Positions 26,044-36,768 are shown, counted from the first letter of the stretch. The stretch: 64,000 nucleotides of DNA from JBBATK01 sp044228685 (GCA_044228685.1 JBGAUL010000002.1:186001-250000); one strand, 5' to 3'. Notes: generated by a model not told the origin, from the sequence alone. Program-made: numbers and translations.

Positions 26044-26919
26044 TCAGCTCAGCTGTACACTTTCATCCATTCTTTGCGCGATGCGGCTTGTGTGTCGTAA
26101 ACCGAGCCAGATCATGAGACCCCCGGCGACGCAGAGGACGAGGGCTTGCCAGAGTTGTAGTTCACTATTACCATCTGGTAGATTCATGTGGAAGAGCACG
26201 AATGATATCAGATTGTTGAGCAAGTGCACAAGGATTGATGGAATCAGCGACTGTGTGGATTGGGCAATACTGCTTAGAATATATGACAGCAGAAAAAGCT
26301 CGATGCTTTGAGTAACGTTGAGGTGAAAGGCTGTAAAAAGAATGGCTGTTGTGAACACTGCGCGGGCTGCAGGATAGGCTTGCTCAAGCGAACGTTGCAT
26401 GACACCACGGAAGAGAGTTTCTTCGGCGAGCGGTGGGACGATGACGATTGTGAAAAATGAGATTACCATCATCACCGGATCGCTGACTCGAAGATAGTCC
26501 GCGACCGCACTTTGATAGTTTTCCTGTAACTCCAGAAAAGATTTATATGCGTCTGCAGGAAGAAGTAACTTTTCCAATGACGGTAGCGCTAGGCCAATAG
26601 CCGTCACACCGACAAATGCAAGGAGTATGCTGAGAACTGAAAGCATGCTTGTCTTTGGCCTCGACAAGCGCAGCAAACCTTGCGGTCCCAGCGGTGATGC
26701 ATAGCATACGATCAAACTCGGCAACAACATGAATAACAATTGTCCCGCCATCTGAAACCCAGCCATTCTCGGATCTTTGGCTTCAATTGATAAAATCTGC
26801 GAGAGCGAAAACGCGCCGAGTATGTAGAAGACGTAGATCGCAACTGTTGCACCAAGTCCAAACAAGGCATGAGGAAATGGCTGCTCTTGGTCTGAACCGG
26901 AATCCTGTGGTTCAAGCAT
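26044..26919 (-). CDS. CPBP-family intramembrane metalloprotease
   Basis: 291 residues with about eight hydrophobic segments. The three signature motifs of the CPBP (CAAX protease/bacteriocin-processing, Abi) family are in order: EETLFRG at about residues 163-169, FTAFHLN near 195 and HLLNNL near 235. These supply the Glu, His and Asn residues of the active site in the membrane. Family members cleave prenylated or peptide substrates or protect against bacteriocins; the substrate here is unknown. It lies 29 bp downstream of the GNAT-like gene in the same orientation, so the two may be cotranscribed. Confidence 0.9.
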   Translation of the reverse strand: MLEPQDSGSDQEQPFPHALFGLGATVAIYVFYILGAFSLSQILSIEAKDPRMAGFQMAGQLLFMLLPSLIVCYASPLGPQGLLRLSRPKTSMLSVLSILLAFVGVTAIGLALPSLEKLLLPADAYKSFLELQENYQSAVADYLRVSDPVMMVISFFTIVIVPPLAEETLFRGVMQRSLEQAYPAARAVFTTAILFTAFHLNVTQSIELFLLSYILSSIAQSTQSLIPSILVHLLNNLISFVLFHMNLPDGNSELQLWQALVLCVAGGLMIWLGLRHTSRIAQRMDESVQLS

Positions 26920-26948
26920 GCAGGTTCAACAAGTGCTGTTGCATCAGG

Positions 26949-28076
26949 TTAAATCGCTTTTTCATACACGCGATAGGTCTTGTACTTCTGTGCCTGCATG
27001 ATCTGCGTCAATGCCTTGTTCATTGCTTCGTTGTTCTCAAGAATCCACGATGCCTCTCCAATGTCACAACCTATGCGGTGTGCAGCATCAGCAGTCTCTG
27101 CGTACATGATTGCATCAATACCCTTGTTGCGGTATTCGGGAATTAAACCCAATACAAAAATTCGTACCGACTTGATGCTCTTCTTCTTTGTTAGCAATTG
27201 CCAAATACCACCAAGCAATCCACCCTTCTTGTTGTGGATCAAAACTTCGTTGATGTTGGGAAGCGATAAGGCAAAGCCAATCGGACGTCCAGCATGCTCA
27301 GCAATCAACACCAAACTTGGTTCTGCTATCTGCTTGAGATCGTTCGCTAAATAATCAAACTCTGCATCGGTGATCTTCACAAAACCCCAGTTGCGCTCCC
27401 ACGCTTCGTTAAAAATGTTGCGGAGAATTTCGACGTCGCGTTTGAATGCCGCTTTGTTTTTGAAGTCCATGTGACGCACTGTGACGCCGGTACGCTGACG
27501 CAGCATGGACACCATGCGCTTCATTTTGTCGGATTGGTAGGTCTTGTTGTGCAGTATATACGCAAAGAGATCCATCACCTTCGCAAGTCCTGTACTCTCA
27601 AGCAGCGCGCCGTAATACGGCGGATTGTAGGTCATGAGAATTTGCGGCGGTGAATCAAAGCCGTCTACCAGCAGTCCGCTTTCGTCGTTCATCGAGGGAT
27701 TCACCGGACCGCGGATATGCGTCATGCCTTTTGATTTGACCCATTGCGCCGCGGCATCGACAAGAGCTTTTGCCACCTCTTTATCATTAACGCATTCAAA
27801 AAATCCAAAGAAGCCGACCTTGTCCTGGTGCTCTTTGTTGTGATTGTCATTGATGATGCCGGCGATTCGTCCAACGATCTTACCATCTGCTTCAGCAACA
27901 AAGAGTTGAATCTGTGAGTGCTGATAAAATGGGTTCTTCTTGGTATCCAAGAGCTTCTTGCGATCCATGATCATCGGCGCAACGAAGTTGGGATCGTTGT
28001 GATAGAAGTTCCATTGGGCGCGAATAAAGGTCATGGCGTCGCGCGTGGTGTCGAGCGGACGAATTGTGCATTTCAT
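26949..28076 (-). CDS. GNAT-like acyltransferase-fold protein
   Basis: 375 residues, soluble. The N-terminal half begins like an acetyltransferase (IRPLDTTRDAMTFIRAQWNF, then LFVAEADGKIVGRIAGIIND and FFGFFECVNDKEVAKALVDA). A second GNAT-like part has LVLIAEHAGRPIGFALSLPN, then VRIFVLGLIPEYRNKGIDAI, where the last stretch resembles the acetyl-CoA-binding loop. This double layout is seen in a family common in Bacteroidota and Chloroflexi and annotated only as N-acetyltransferase-like. Substrate unknown. It sits upstream of the CPBP protease gene. Confidence 0.75.
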   Translation of the reverse strand: MKCTIRPLDTTRDAMTFIRAQWNFYHNDPNFVAPMIMDRKKLLDTKKNPFYQHSQIQLFVAEADGKIVGRIAGIINDNHNKEHQDKVGFFGFFECVNDKEVAKALVDAAAQWVKSKGMTHIRGPVNPSMNDESGLLVDGFDSPPQILMTYNPPYYGALLESTGLAKVMDLFAYILHNKTYQSDKMKRMVSMLRQRTGVTVRHMDFKNKAAFKRDVEILRNIFNEAWERNWGFVKITDAEFDYLANDLKQIAEPSLVLIAEHAGRPIGFALSLPNINEVLIHNKKGGLLGGIWQLLTKKKSIKSVRIFVLGLIPEYRNKGIDAIMYAETADAAHRIGCDIGEASWILENNEAMNKALTQIMQAQKYKTYRVYEKAI

Positions 28077-28180
28077 GGTGATCCCCGTAAATCAAATATT
28101 AGTCTGCGAATATAAGCATTGATGCAGCCTAGAGTCGTGAATCAACTGCTCAATTCATACACGTGCCGAAGCAACCGGCA

Positions 28181-29362
28181 CTACTCCTGACACAAACTCA
28201 TCACCGACGCTTGCAGCTTCTCTCGAAACTCTTCCATTTTGTCTTCTTTGATCAATTCTTGCGCAGTGCGAAGTATGCGATAAGACGCGTTGTTGGTGAT
28301 TTCACAGAAGTATAACTTCAATTCAGCGCCGGCTTCGACGCGACGGAGTGTACCGGTGATGTAGTACTTCACTTCAAGACGATATAATGCATCTAACTCC
28401 TGACGACTAGGCTCATTGTCGTTCTCAATCACATACATCTTGTACAGCGCGTAAATACTGTCGCGGGTATCAACATCGTAACACACATAGTTCGGTGAGT
28501 CTTTCAATGCATCGAATATGTTCACCACAGCATCATAGGCGTTCACCGTGTGGTTTTTGAACATATCCCAAGCGTCCAATGAAGCATCGTCACTAAACAC
28601 CAATCCGCCCGGAACTACCGTCTCTGCAGGCTTGACCTTGAATGCAGCCGGAGCCTTCTCATACAACGTCGTGTCACCCAGTGCTACGCACAATGCGCGC
28701 TGTATTGCCGTCAATACCGCAGGATCACTTACCAAACGATTCTTCTTCTCTGTGCGGAATCGAATCAGGGCATATCCTTGTCCACGAGCTATTGTCTTAA
28801 ACGAATCTCCCTGAGCAATCTGGACTTCGGCTCGGAGAATATTTTCAAGACGATCGACGCGGAGAAATACACTGCCTTTGGCTCCAACCAAGGGAGCGAG
28901 CTTTAAGGCAGTCGTGGTGTGAATCGAGTCACCCGTACGCAGATGCTGGAGCTTGGCAACGGAGTCAACTACCCGTGCATTTATGAGCGAATAACGGCTT
29001 GTTAGGTCCAGTGCTAGGGCAAGTCCGGCCTCGAGTTTGCTCTCTTTGAAATTGATCGCCCGACCGCATACCAGCTGACCAATCATAAAGGGAGTTTTGG
29101 CAACTGAAGTACCATTCGCCGATGTGATGTCAGCGCCAGACCCCTGAGCACCCTCGCGAAGGGTTGTGCTCGACTCCTTTGTCTTGACCTTTGACTGCGT
29201 GTTTTGCTTGTTTTTCTTCGAGTTTTGGGCATTTAGCTCTGCTGCGAGACCGAGCTGTAGACCGCAGAGTAGAAGGACAAACAGGCCAAATGAAGCCATG
29301 CCGACTTTTGGACTAAAGCTAGTTCGTATTATGCGGCGTCTGAGGCTCTTTTTTTGTATCAT
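28181..29362 (-). CDS. Exported protein of unknown function
   Basis: 393 residues. A basic N-terminal stretch (KKSLRRRIIR) precedes a hydrophobic segment (ASFGLFVLLLCGLQLGLAAE), so it is exported or anchored; cleavage after LNA would leave Gln. A shorter start at 29299 is possible but would lose the basic residues. A Lys/Asn/Gln-rich linker leads to a part with VVDSVAKLQHLRTGDSIHT and VGAKGSVFLRVDRLENILRA. Near the C terminus YYITGTLRRVEAGAELKLYF resembles the 'can it be found, what is its value' strand pattern of CsgG/LpoB- or TolB-N-like domains, which is only a suggestion. Two such halves may be present. No operon partners. Confidence 0.6.
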   Translation of the reverse strand: MIQKKSLRRRIIRTSFSPKVGMASFGLFVLLLCGLQLGLAAELNAQNSKKNKQNTQSKVKTKESSTTLREGAQGSGADITSANGTSVAKTPFMIGQLVCGRAINFKESKLEAGLALALDLTSRYSLINARVVDSVAKLQHLRTGDSIHTTTALKLAPLVGAKGSVFLRVDRLENILRAEVQIAQGDSFKTIARGQGYALIRFRTEKKNRLVSDPAVLTAIQRALCVALGDTTLYEKAPAAFKVKPAETVVPGGLVFSDDASLDAWDMFKNHTVNAYDAVVNIFDALKDSPNYVCYDVDTRDSIYALYKMYVIENDNEPSRQELDALYRLEVKYYITGTLRRVEAGAELKLYFCEITNNASYRILRTAQELIKEDKMEEFREKLQASVMSLCQE

Positions 29363-29515
29363 TTTTCTGCTTCAAGTGTTCTTTTTTGGCGTGGAATTCG
29401 CTTTGTGTTGAGGCTAAGAAGATACGATTTTTGAGAGACATACGAGGGTTGAGTCAAAGGCTCAATTCAGCGTAGCTCAGACCTGACCATATCACATCCT
29501 AACCCGGGAAGATCT

Positions 29516-32500
29516 ATGAAGAGTTTTTTAATCCTTCTCATCGCTTTCACGATACTTCCTTTCAGTCAGCTGCAGGCTCAGTTTCCCGCACCATGTGACG
29601 CTGACAAAGCATGCGTCGGCTTGGCATACACCCCAACCGTCAGTAGCGGTAGCGCCCAGAACTACATCGACGTGCAGAAAACAGCCGGTCAGATGCTTGG
29701 CACCACTGCTATGAGCGTTGAATTTTGGATCAACGCTACGAAGCAAGCGGGTTCGAGAGTGTATTTGGGTGGACAATGGGGACCTTACACCGTCAACGAC
29801 GACAACTTCGACGGAAACAACTCCTGGGCCGTGTACATCACCCCCGCCGACGAATTGGTTTTTGAGTTGAATGGAAATGGAAACAATACCGGTTCTACGG
29901 ATAACACCATTGCTAAAACAAGCGCTTCGTCTTTGTACGGCTCTTGGAAGCATCTGTGTTTTGTTTTCGATGGAACAACACACGAGGCTATCATCTATAT
30001 CAATGCTCACGAAGTCGCACGCGCATCGAATGCAAGTTCGCCGCTAAACACGCTGCGACGTCCAGCGGATCCGAAATACAATCTGCAGTTGGGCTCCACG
30101 AGTGATATCGCGCGCTTCGGCAACTACCGCACCTTCATTGGCCAGATGGACGAAATCCGTATCTGGAGACGCGTCCTCTCGTCTCTCGAGATCTACTGTA
30201 ACATGGAGCGCTCGCTTGCCGGAAATGAAAATGGATTGACGCTCTACTATCGTTGCAACGACAGAACACCTGACCTCTGCGATGCAACCGGTAATGGCTA
30301 CGTCGGCAAGATGGCTAACATGGATGCCTGCAAAGCAAGCAACAGAACGATAACACAGAAGATCAGCACTGACCTCAAGTCTATTGTCGATGACGTCAAG
30401 TGCGTGACTGACAAATCGTGGCAGATCAATGTCACGGATACCTCCTTTCAATCCTGTTCAAACACCTACACCTTCTCAATCACCGGCAAAGACGCTCGCT
30501 TCTTCAAAGTCAATCCAACATCAGCCGTTCTCGCTGCTAACACGCCGGTGGGTGTCACCATCAGCTTCAGCGGCAACGTCACCGGTGCTATCACTGCTCA
30601 ACTGCAAATCAAATCCGCGAATCGTTGCGCTGCTCAGTTGAATGTTGATATCAACCTTACACGCTCTACTGAGATTCAACTGCAAAAGCGTTCTATGACC
30701 TTTGATACGCTGTATGCAAAGTGTCGTTCGACGCCTTACTACGACAGTGCCATCGTCATTTGTAACAATACCGGTCCGACAGGCACAAACACTAATCGCT
30801 CTATCACGATTCAAGGTGGATCGATGCTGCGCTATCCTGCGGTGTTCCAAGTCTTGCCGCCGAAAAACAAGAGCTTCCCCTTTACTCTTGCTCCCGGACA
30901 ATGCGATACCGTGTGGCTTCGATTTAATCCAACCATCGATACAACCTTTGCATATGCCGATACCCTGCACATTCTTTCCAACGACGCATGTAATGGTAGC
31001 GGCTTGATTGCCGTCACCGCAGTTATTCAAGAAGTGTTTTCGATTAGGGATGTGAGTGGTAAAACACGACTGACATCGCTCTCGTTCCCGAGTACTTGTC
31101 CGGGAGATATCAGCGATTCGCGCGGATGGAATTGGTATAATCTTACAAGAAGAAATTTAATCATCGATAGTATCTACATCCCCAAGACAATTGTGACGGT
31201 GGGTATGCCTAAAGTTCCACCTGCCTATACACTCAGACCATCAGCGACTAACGGAGAACTCCAGAAGTACTTCAGGTTTAAGCCGCTGGTGCCCGGACTC
31301 GTCAACAACGACCCTATCATTTTCTATGCACACTTGGCGGGATTCAATTGTCAGTTTGTTGATACGCTGAAGTGGCAAGGACGTGGACTCGACAATGATG
31401 TGGTGTTCTCAACTCTTGCAGTTGACTTTGGGAATGTGATTGTCGGTAAAGACTCGACCATTAGCGTCACCTTTACTAACAAGAGCACTACCGATGTGAT
31501 GAACATTTCCTTCTATTTGAAGACGGGAGATGTGTTTCTCTTTACAGGTACGAATTCAGCAACACTCACACCCGGACAACAGAAGACAATCAACATTACC
31601 TTCCGTCCAACACAACCGATTCAGTACGCCGATGAGCTCTGTCTCTTTGAACAACGCTGCTATACCACGCAGTGTATCCCGGTTCGTGGTCGAGGTGTGA
31701 TTGAGAAATTCCGATTTGATCCCATCGTCATGACAATCAAGAACGTCATTGCGTGTCGCGATTCGATCTCCTACGTCGATATCATAAACGAGTCCACTGT
31801 CGCACAAACTCTTAGCAAGTTCGCGCTGAATAGCGGTCCGCCGCAGATCAGCAGCGTTGATCAAAACGGAGCTCCCTTCAATCTCGCCGGCTATTCTGTC
31901 ACCTTACAACCCGGACAAAAGCAGCGCTTCTATTTCCGCTTTAATCCGAACAACTTGACTCAGGACATTGCGATTACGGGATACCTGGAATATTATACTT
32001 CGCTAACAGGCGACAAGTGGATGGTGCGGTTATACGGTACATCGATTGTTCCTCGACTCTATATCACACCGCTAACGATTTACGGAACACTTGAGGTTGG
32101 TGATACTAGACGAGATTCTGTAACGCTCGAAAACGTTTCTCCGGTGCCGATCTACGTTGACACACTCATCGTCCCAGCCGGCTACAAACTGATTTCCATG
32201 AATCGCACTCTACCTCGTGTTCTGCAACCGCGCGATTCCATCACGGCAGTTGTTGATTTTGCGCCAACAGTTAACGGCGTGTACAATAGTCAGATTGTTG
32301 CTAAAGGTTCGCAGCCTTGTCCGCTGATCGAGACAGATGGCGACTTGCAAGGCAAGACCGTCATTGTGCAGCTCGATGCGAGCTTGTCGATTCAGAACTT
32401 TTCCTACGTGCGTCCCTGCGATTGCATCACGCGCGACATTCCGCTTGTCAACAATTCATTCGTCAACAACATGGTGATTGATTCCATGTGGGTTGACTCA

Positions 32501-34597
32501 AACAATGTTGCGAACGGAACTCCGAAACTCTTTAGCTGGACTTCGCACTTCTACGAGGTCAATGGGAAGGTGCTTCCCTTTACCATTCCACCACGTTCAA
32601 CTGATACAGTGCATTTGACTTTCTGTCCTCGTACTCCGGCGGAAAGCAAAAACATCAACTGCGTTGCCCGCTTCAACATCAATGCTCACGGTGCTGGTTG
32701 GGGTCCGAACAAATACAACTGCTTCCTCGCCGGCAAGCGCAGTCTCATGTTCAAACCAACCGTTACCGTTGTTAACTGCGGCAACATCGGCGTTGATAAC
32801 AAGAGCTTACCACAACGCGACACACTTGCTATTCCTGGATTGGTTGATAATCCGGGTCAAGACACAATTCAAATTGACTCCATCACCTATCTCCCCGACG
32901 ATCGCGTGTTCACGCACGCAGATTCCGCGGGAAATGCGATCAACTTCCCTGTCATCATCAAGCCGGGCGGAAAACCATATCCATTCCGCTTCTACTTCAA
33001 ACCGCGTGCACCGCGTCAGTACATCGCTCGAGCAGTGTTGCACTATTCGAAGCCGTGTAAAGATGTGGACACCACAATCTTGCTGCGAGGCTTTGGTTTG
33101 GCGCCAGCTTATGGTCTGCAGTTAACCTATGACAGCAAACGCAGCGTTACCGATACCTTTAGGATTGTCAGTTGTGATACACTGCACATACCGGTCTATT
33201 CATCACGCGCTATTCCTGCGCCGACCGTCGACGTGCAATTCGAGGCGGTCTACGACACTACCAAACTGATGTACATTGGCGGCACCTCAGTCTACAATCC
33301 CCCAACTGCTAAAGCATCGTTGCTCGGTGGTACGCAAGTCACTGTGAAGGACTGTCGCAACGCGGATTCTCTCCGTCCATTCTGCGTCATGAATTTTGTG
33401 CCGCGCACGAACACGCGCTTTACAACACCGATCAACATTGACTCAATCTTCTTCGATACTCAAGAAGTGTTGAATTTCTATTTGAGTGCCGGTGGTGACA
33501 ATGGCGTGGTGGTGGTTGATCAAGCAGAGTTGAAGATTCAACGTCCGCTGCTCGACTTTGACAGCGTTCGCGTGTTGGATTGCGTCGTTGATTCCTTCCT
33601 CGTTGCCAACACAGGCGATGTTGCTATCACGGTTGATTCAATTCTCGTGCTGCCTCGCGACGTCAAGTATATCTCCTCAACGCCTTCACGAACAACACCA
33701 TTGAATCCCGGCGAGAGCGCCGTTGTGGTGGTGCAGTATTGTCCGCGCGATTACAGCTCATTCGATTCGCTCGCCTTCGCCTTTGCCTCAATGCCGTGTC
33801 GTTTGCATGACTCGCTTCAGCTTAAAGGACGTGGCTTCGTTCCCATCGTCCCAATTCAGTTCAGTACTGACAATGTGAATTACGCTAGTCCGGCTCCGCG
33901 AGGTGGAACCTTAGGTGATACCATCACCATTCCTATGTATCTTGATCGAGATTTCAGCACGACCTATCACAACACCACCTACTGGCTGCAAGACATGAAC
34001 TTCAGCGTTGGTGCGCGATGGAATAAGTACATGCTGAAGTATCTTAGTGCATCGTCTGCATTGGGAAGCAGAGTATCGATTACTCAAGAGCGCTACGACT
34101 CTGTGACGGTGCATTTCCAACACGTTGATAGTCTACGCGCAGGCAAACTTGCTGACTTGAAGTTCTTGATACTCGTTCCCGATACCGTACAAGACGATCT
34201 CGTCATCGTCCCGGATTCCGTCTACACAACTGATTCTCTTCTCTTCATCAAACTCTTGCCAACCGGCGCAAAGACATTGGTGCAGACCGGTGCGAAGTGC
34301 AACACAACAACTTCACGTGTCAATGCAAGCTCCGCACTGCTTTATCAAACGATTCCAAATCCATCAACCAATCGTGTGAGTTTCCGCTTTGATATTCAAG
34401 AGTATGTGCCGGCGTTGTTACAGGTCTACAACTCGACCGGTGAACTCGTCGCAACCTTGTTGGATGGCTCAAGGAAACTTGATTCAGGTCAGCACGAAAT
34501 AGAATGGGACGTCTCGCATCTCCCGCCAGGAGTTTATACCTACACTCTATTTGCCGGTATCTTCAGTGATAAAAAGCAAATGGTTGTAGTGAGGTAG
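29516..34597 (+). CDS. Large secreted T9SS cargo protein with LamG and HYDIN-like repeats
   Basis: 1693 residues. The signal peptide ends SQLQA and leaves Gln-Phe. A LamG/concanavalin-like domain covers about residues 45-245 (MSVEFWINATK, WKHLCFVFDGTTHEAIIYIN, GQMDEIRIWRRVLS). Most of the rest, about 290-1480, is a series of choice-of-anchor D/HYDIN-type immunoglobulin-like repeats with recurring 'P-GQ' and 'F-P' motifs, for example TPGQQKTINITFRPTQP and LQPGQKQRFYFRFNP. The last ~80 residues are a T9SS type A sorting domain: IPNPSTNRVSFRFDI, LLQVYNSTGELV, LPPGVYTYTLFAG and KQMVVVR. It should be exported by Sec, then by T9SS, and attached to the surface or released. Many Cys residues are spread over the repeats. 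It probably serves as a surface adhesin or structural protein (inference). Confidence 0.88.
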   Translation: MKSFLILLIAFTILPFSQLQAQFPAPCDADKACVGLAYTPTVSSGSAQNYIDVQKTAGQMLGTTAMSVEFWINATKQAGSRVYLGGQWGPYTVNDDNFDGNNSWAVYITPADELVFELNGNGNNTGSTDNTIAKTSASSLYGSWKHLCFVFDGTTHEAIIYINAHEVARASNASSPLNTLRRPADPKYNLQLGSTSDIARFGNYRTFIGQMDEIRIWRRVLSSLEIYCNMERSLAGNENGLTLYYRCNDRTPDLCDATGNGYVGKMANMDACKASNRTITQKISTDLKSIVDDVKCVTDKSWQINVTDTSFQSCSNTYTFSITGKDARFFKVNPTSAVLAANTPVGVTISFSGNVTGAITAQLQIKSANRCAAQLNVDINLTRSTEIQLQKRSMTFDTLYAKCRSTPYYDSAIVICNNTGPTGTNTNRSITIQGGSMLRYPAVFQVLPPKNKSFPFTLAPGQCDTVWLRFNPTIDTTFAYADTLHILSNDACNGSGLIAVTAVIQEVFSIRDVSGKTRLTSLSFPSTCPGDISDSRGWNWYNLTRRNLIIDSIYIPKTIVTVGMPKVPPAYTLRPSATNGELQKYFRFKPLVPGLVNNDPIIFYAHLAGFNCQFVDTLKWQGRGLDNDVVFSTLAVDFGNVIVGKDSTISVTFTNKSTTDVMNISFYLKTGDVFLFTGTNSATLTPGQQKTINITFRPTQPIQYADELCLFEQRCYTTQCIPVRGRGVIEKFRFDPIVMTIKNVIACRDSISYVDIINESTVAQTLSKFALNSGPPQISSVDQNGAPFNLAGYSVTLQPGQKQRFYFRFNPNNLTQDIAITGYLEYYTSLTGDKWMVRLYGTSIVPRLYITPLTIYGTLEVGDTRRDSVTLENVSPVPIYVDTLIVPAGYKLISMNRTLPRVLQPRDSITAVVDFAPTVNGVYNSQIVAKGSQPCPLIETDGDLQGKTVIVQLDASLSIQNFSYVRPCDCITRDIPLVNNSFVNNMVIDSMWVDSNNVANGTPKLFSWTSHFYEVNGKVLPFTIPPRSTDTVHLTFCPRTPAESKNINCVARFNINAHGAGWGPNKYNCFLAGKRSLMFKPTVTVVNCGNIGVDNKSLPQRDTLAIPGLVDNPGQDTIQIDSITYLPDDRVFTHADSAGNAINFPVIIKPGGKPYPFRFYFKPRAPRQYIARAVLHYSKPCKDVDTTILLRGFGLAPAYGLQLTYDSKRSVTDTFRIVSCDTLHIPVYSSRAIPAPTVDVQFEAVYDTTKLMYIGGTSVYNPPTAKASLLGGTQVTVKDCRNADSLRPFCVMNFVPRTNTRFTTPINIDSIFFDTQEVLNFYLSAGGDNGVVVVDQAELKIQRPLLDFDSVRVLDCVVDSFLVANTGDVAITVDSILVLPRDVKYISSTPSRTTPLNPGESAVVVVQYCPRDYSSFDSLAFAFASMPCRLHDSLQLKGRGFVPIVPIQFSTDNVNYASPAPRGGTLGDTITIPMYLDRDFSTTYHNTTYWLQDMNFSVGARWNKYMLKYLSASSALGSRVSITQERYDSVTVHFQHVDSLRAGKLADLKFLILVPDTVQDDLVIVPDSVYTTDSLLFIKLLPTGAKTLVQTGAKCNTTTSRVNASSALLYQTIPNPSTNRVSFRFDIQEYVPALLQVYNSTGELVATLLDGSRKLDSGQHEIEWDVSHLPPGVYTYTLFAGIFSDKKQMVVVR

Positions 34598-34612
34598 GTG
34601 AGAAGTTATCAG

Positions 34613-34657
34613 AAAGAAAAAAGCGATGTGTACATGGTACGCATCGCTTTTTTCTTT
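34613..34657. terminator. Bidirectional terminator between convergent genes
   Basis: A perfect 16-bp stem (34613-34628 with 34642-34657) has an A-rich left foot and a T-rich right foot around GCGATG/CATCGC. The loop itself can close further through GTAC/GTAC. It works in both directions, ending the T9SS cargo gene (plus) and the M61 peptidase gene (minus). Confidence 0.92.
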
Positions 34658-34694
34658 TTAACTGATTCGGGATTCTCTGCGCTATTCTTTGCGC

Positions 34695-36521
34695 TTATGA
34701 TTTCTTCAACAAACCTTTACGGAAGCTGACTTGATTTGGCGCCGGATTCTCAAGCACGTCAACGACATTCTTGCGCATTATTGATTTCTCTGTGGGTGCG
34801 GCTTTGAGCGTTAGCTCTTGTCCGTTGCGGTGTACAAGCATCGACACTTCCTTATCATTCTTTGGCTGCCAGATAAACATCTGCAACATTTCAACCTTGT
34901 TGTCTGGAGTGACCTGAATGTCGTTGATTTTGATGAGCGTATCGCCATCCACAATCTTGAAATCATTCTCACTCTTGACGCTCAGAATTACCGCATCATT
35001 CACACGCGGTTTGAAGAAGATGCGTGATGAAGCGAATTGAAATCCCTTCACCATTGCAGAGTCTTTGTACGAGTATCCAACTGAATTGAGTGCTTGTTGG
35101 ATTGGTGGAGCTTTTTCACCGATAACAAAATCATCGAAGAATGGTCGAAGATCGGGCCCGACAAGATTTACAAACTCATCTACCAAGTCGTCATCTTTGA
35201 ACGGACGTTCCGGACCATAGCGTGAGCTCAGCGCACGAATCACACCAAGCAAATCCAATCGTCCGCCGGTGAGTTCGCGAATGCGCATATCCAAGCAGAA
35301 CGCTAATACGGCACCTGTCTCATACACGATTGGATACAGCGCTTGATTTTCATCGGTGAGCACATTACGACTAAAGCGAGTAAATGACATGGTGCGACCG
35401 TGCAGCATACCATTACCGTTACGATACTTCTGAATCAGATGATTAAAAAACTCGCGCTCGCTCATGAGCGTGTCTTGTGCGCGTGAGAGCACCGAGAAGT
35501 ACTCAGTGCATCCTTCATACAACCACAAGTGCTGCGACATTTTCGGCGAGCGAAAATCAAAGTCATGAACTTCTTCGCTATGCAAATTCAACGGCACAAG
35601 AATGTGCAAGAACTCGTGTCCGGCAGTGGAACGTATTGACTCCGCAACGCCACTCATACCGCCACCTTCAGGCAAGAAATAGAAACTAGAATAGGAATGT
35701 TCAAGCGCGCCGTAGCTAAAGCGGTGCGACATGGAAAACATCTCAGGATCGGCGAAGTAGAGAATGAAGGTGTATCGCGTCACGGGCATCACACCAAAGA
35801 ACTTGCCGAGTGCGGCAGAGAGTGGCTGAAGTTCGTGAGCGACCATCGCTGCTGTGACTTTCTTGCGCGGCGAATAGATGGCAATGGTCACGTTCATATT
35901 GTTCTGCATAAACGACATTGTGTCGGGCACGCAGTACATGATTGGATTGTCAACGAGGTGCGGATAGCTGTGAGCCGATAGAATATCTACCGTATCATTT
36001 AATTCCAGACGATCCAATGACGTTGCACCATAAAAACCGCGCGGCTTGCGCACTTGAATTTCATAGGGCAGGTTTTTGAATCCTTCGAAGAAGCCAAAGT
36101 AGCCATGCGTATTGATGACGAAGTTAGTGTCTTTTTGAATATTCGTTCCGGTAGGTTGAAAGACCTTAAACGCTTCAGGATCATCCCAGGTGTCGCGCAC
36201 TCTGTATTCCAATCGCGTTGGTGCTCCGTAGAGAATCACATCACCATCATCACGTCGAACTTTGGTCTCAGTTCCATCCGCAGCGAAAGCATGTGCTTCC
36301 ATAATGAATCGACCATAATCATCGCGCGAGTAGGTGCCCGGTACCGAGCGTGGAATCACGTAGCGGATTGAATCACCGTCGTGAGCAGGAACTTGAACTG
36401 TGACGTTGACCATGTCGTCATGACAACCTGCAAGGTCAATGCTTGCACTGATAAATGCAGGTCGTGCTTGCAAGACCAAAGGCAAACAGAACACAAGGAG
36501 CGAAAGGCGCAAAGATTTCAT
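34695..36521 (-). CDS. M61-family metallopeptidase with PDZ domain
   Basis: 608 residues. A signal peptide (MKSLRLSLLVFCLPLVLQA) places it outside the cytoplasm. An N-terminal beta domain is followed by the gluzincin core with zinc motif HEFLH at about residue 301 and the third ligand Glu in WLYEGCTEYF. A C-terminal PDZ-like domain lies around KSENDFKIVDGDTLIKINDI. The layout is that of the M61 glycyl aminopeptidase family, whose members prefer substrates with N-terminal Gly or Ala. It probably takes part in peptide turnover in the periplasm or at the surface. Single gene, convergent with the T9SS cargo gene. Confidence 0.9.
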   Translation of the reverse strand: MKSLRLSLLVFCLPLVLQARPAFISASIDLAGCHDDMVNVTVQVPAHDGDSIRYVIPRSVPGTYSRDDYGRFIMEAHAFAADGTETKVRRDDGDVILYGAPTRLEYRVRDTWDDPEAFKVFQPTGTNIQKDTNFVINTHGYFGFFEGFKNLPYEIQVRKPRGFYGATSLDRLELNDTVDILSAHSYPHLVDNPIMYCVPDTMSFMQNNMNVTIAIYSPRKKVTAAMVAHELQPLSAALGKFFGVMPVTRYTFILYFADPEMFSMSHRFSYGALEHSYSSFYFLPEGGGMSGVAESIRSTAGHEFLHILVPLNLHSEEVHDFDFRSPKMSQHLWLYEGCTEYFSVLSRAQDTLMSEREFFNHLIQKYRNGNGMLHGRTMSFTRFSRNVLTDENQALYPIVYETGAVLAFCLDMRIRELTGGRLDLLGVIRALSSRYGPERPFKDDDLVDEFVNLVGPDLRPFFDDFVIGEKAPPIQQALNSVGYSYKDSAMVKGFQFASSRIFFKPRVNDAVILSVKSENDFKIVDGDTLIKINDIQVTPDNKVEMLQMFIWQPKNDKEVSMLVHRNGQELTLKAAPTEKSIMRKNVVDVLENPAPNQVSFRKGLLKKS

Positions 36522-36711
36522 ACGCTGAGAAAATCAATAACGGTTACTATTCTGAGAGTTGTAGCGTTGCTCTGACGGCGGATCGTCGAGCAACAATGGA
36601 CGCGAATATAGGTCAGCAATAGCTTACAGAACTGTTAAGGGGGCGTGAATGCTGGCTTTTTTCGGATGCGGAGAAGCGTGTCAAGTGAATCATGATGCGA
36701 GTAGATACGAC

Positions 36712-36738
36712 AATGCCTCAGCAGAACGATGAGGCATT
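36712..36738 (-). terminator. Hairpin downstream of the DUF6438 lipoprotein gene
   Basis: AATGCCTCA (36712-36720) pairs with TGAGGCATT (36730-36738) with a 9-nt loop. It lies 30 bp beyond the stop of the gene at 36769 on the minus strand. No T run follows, so terminator strength is doubtful. Confidence 0.4.
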
Positions 36739-36768
36739 GACACATTCTCTTGCTGCTTTCAAGCTTCG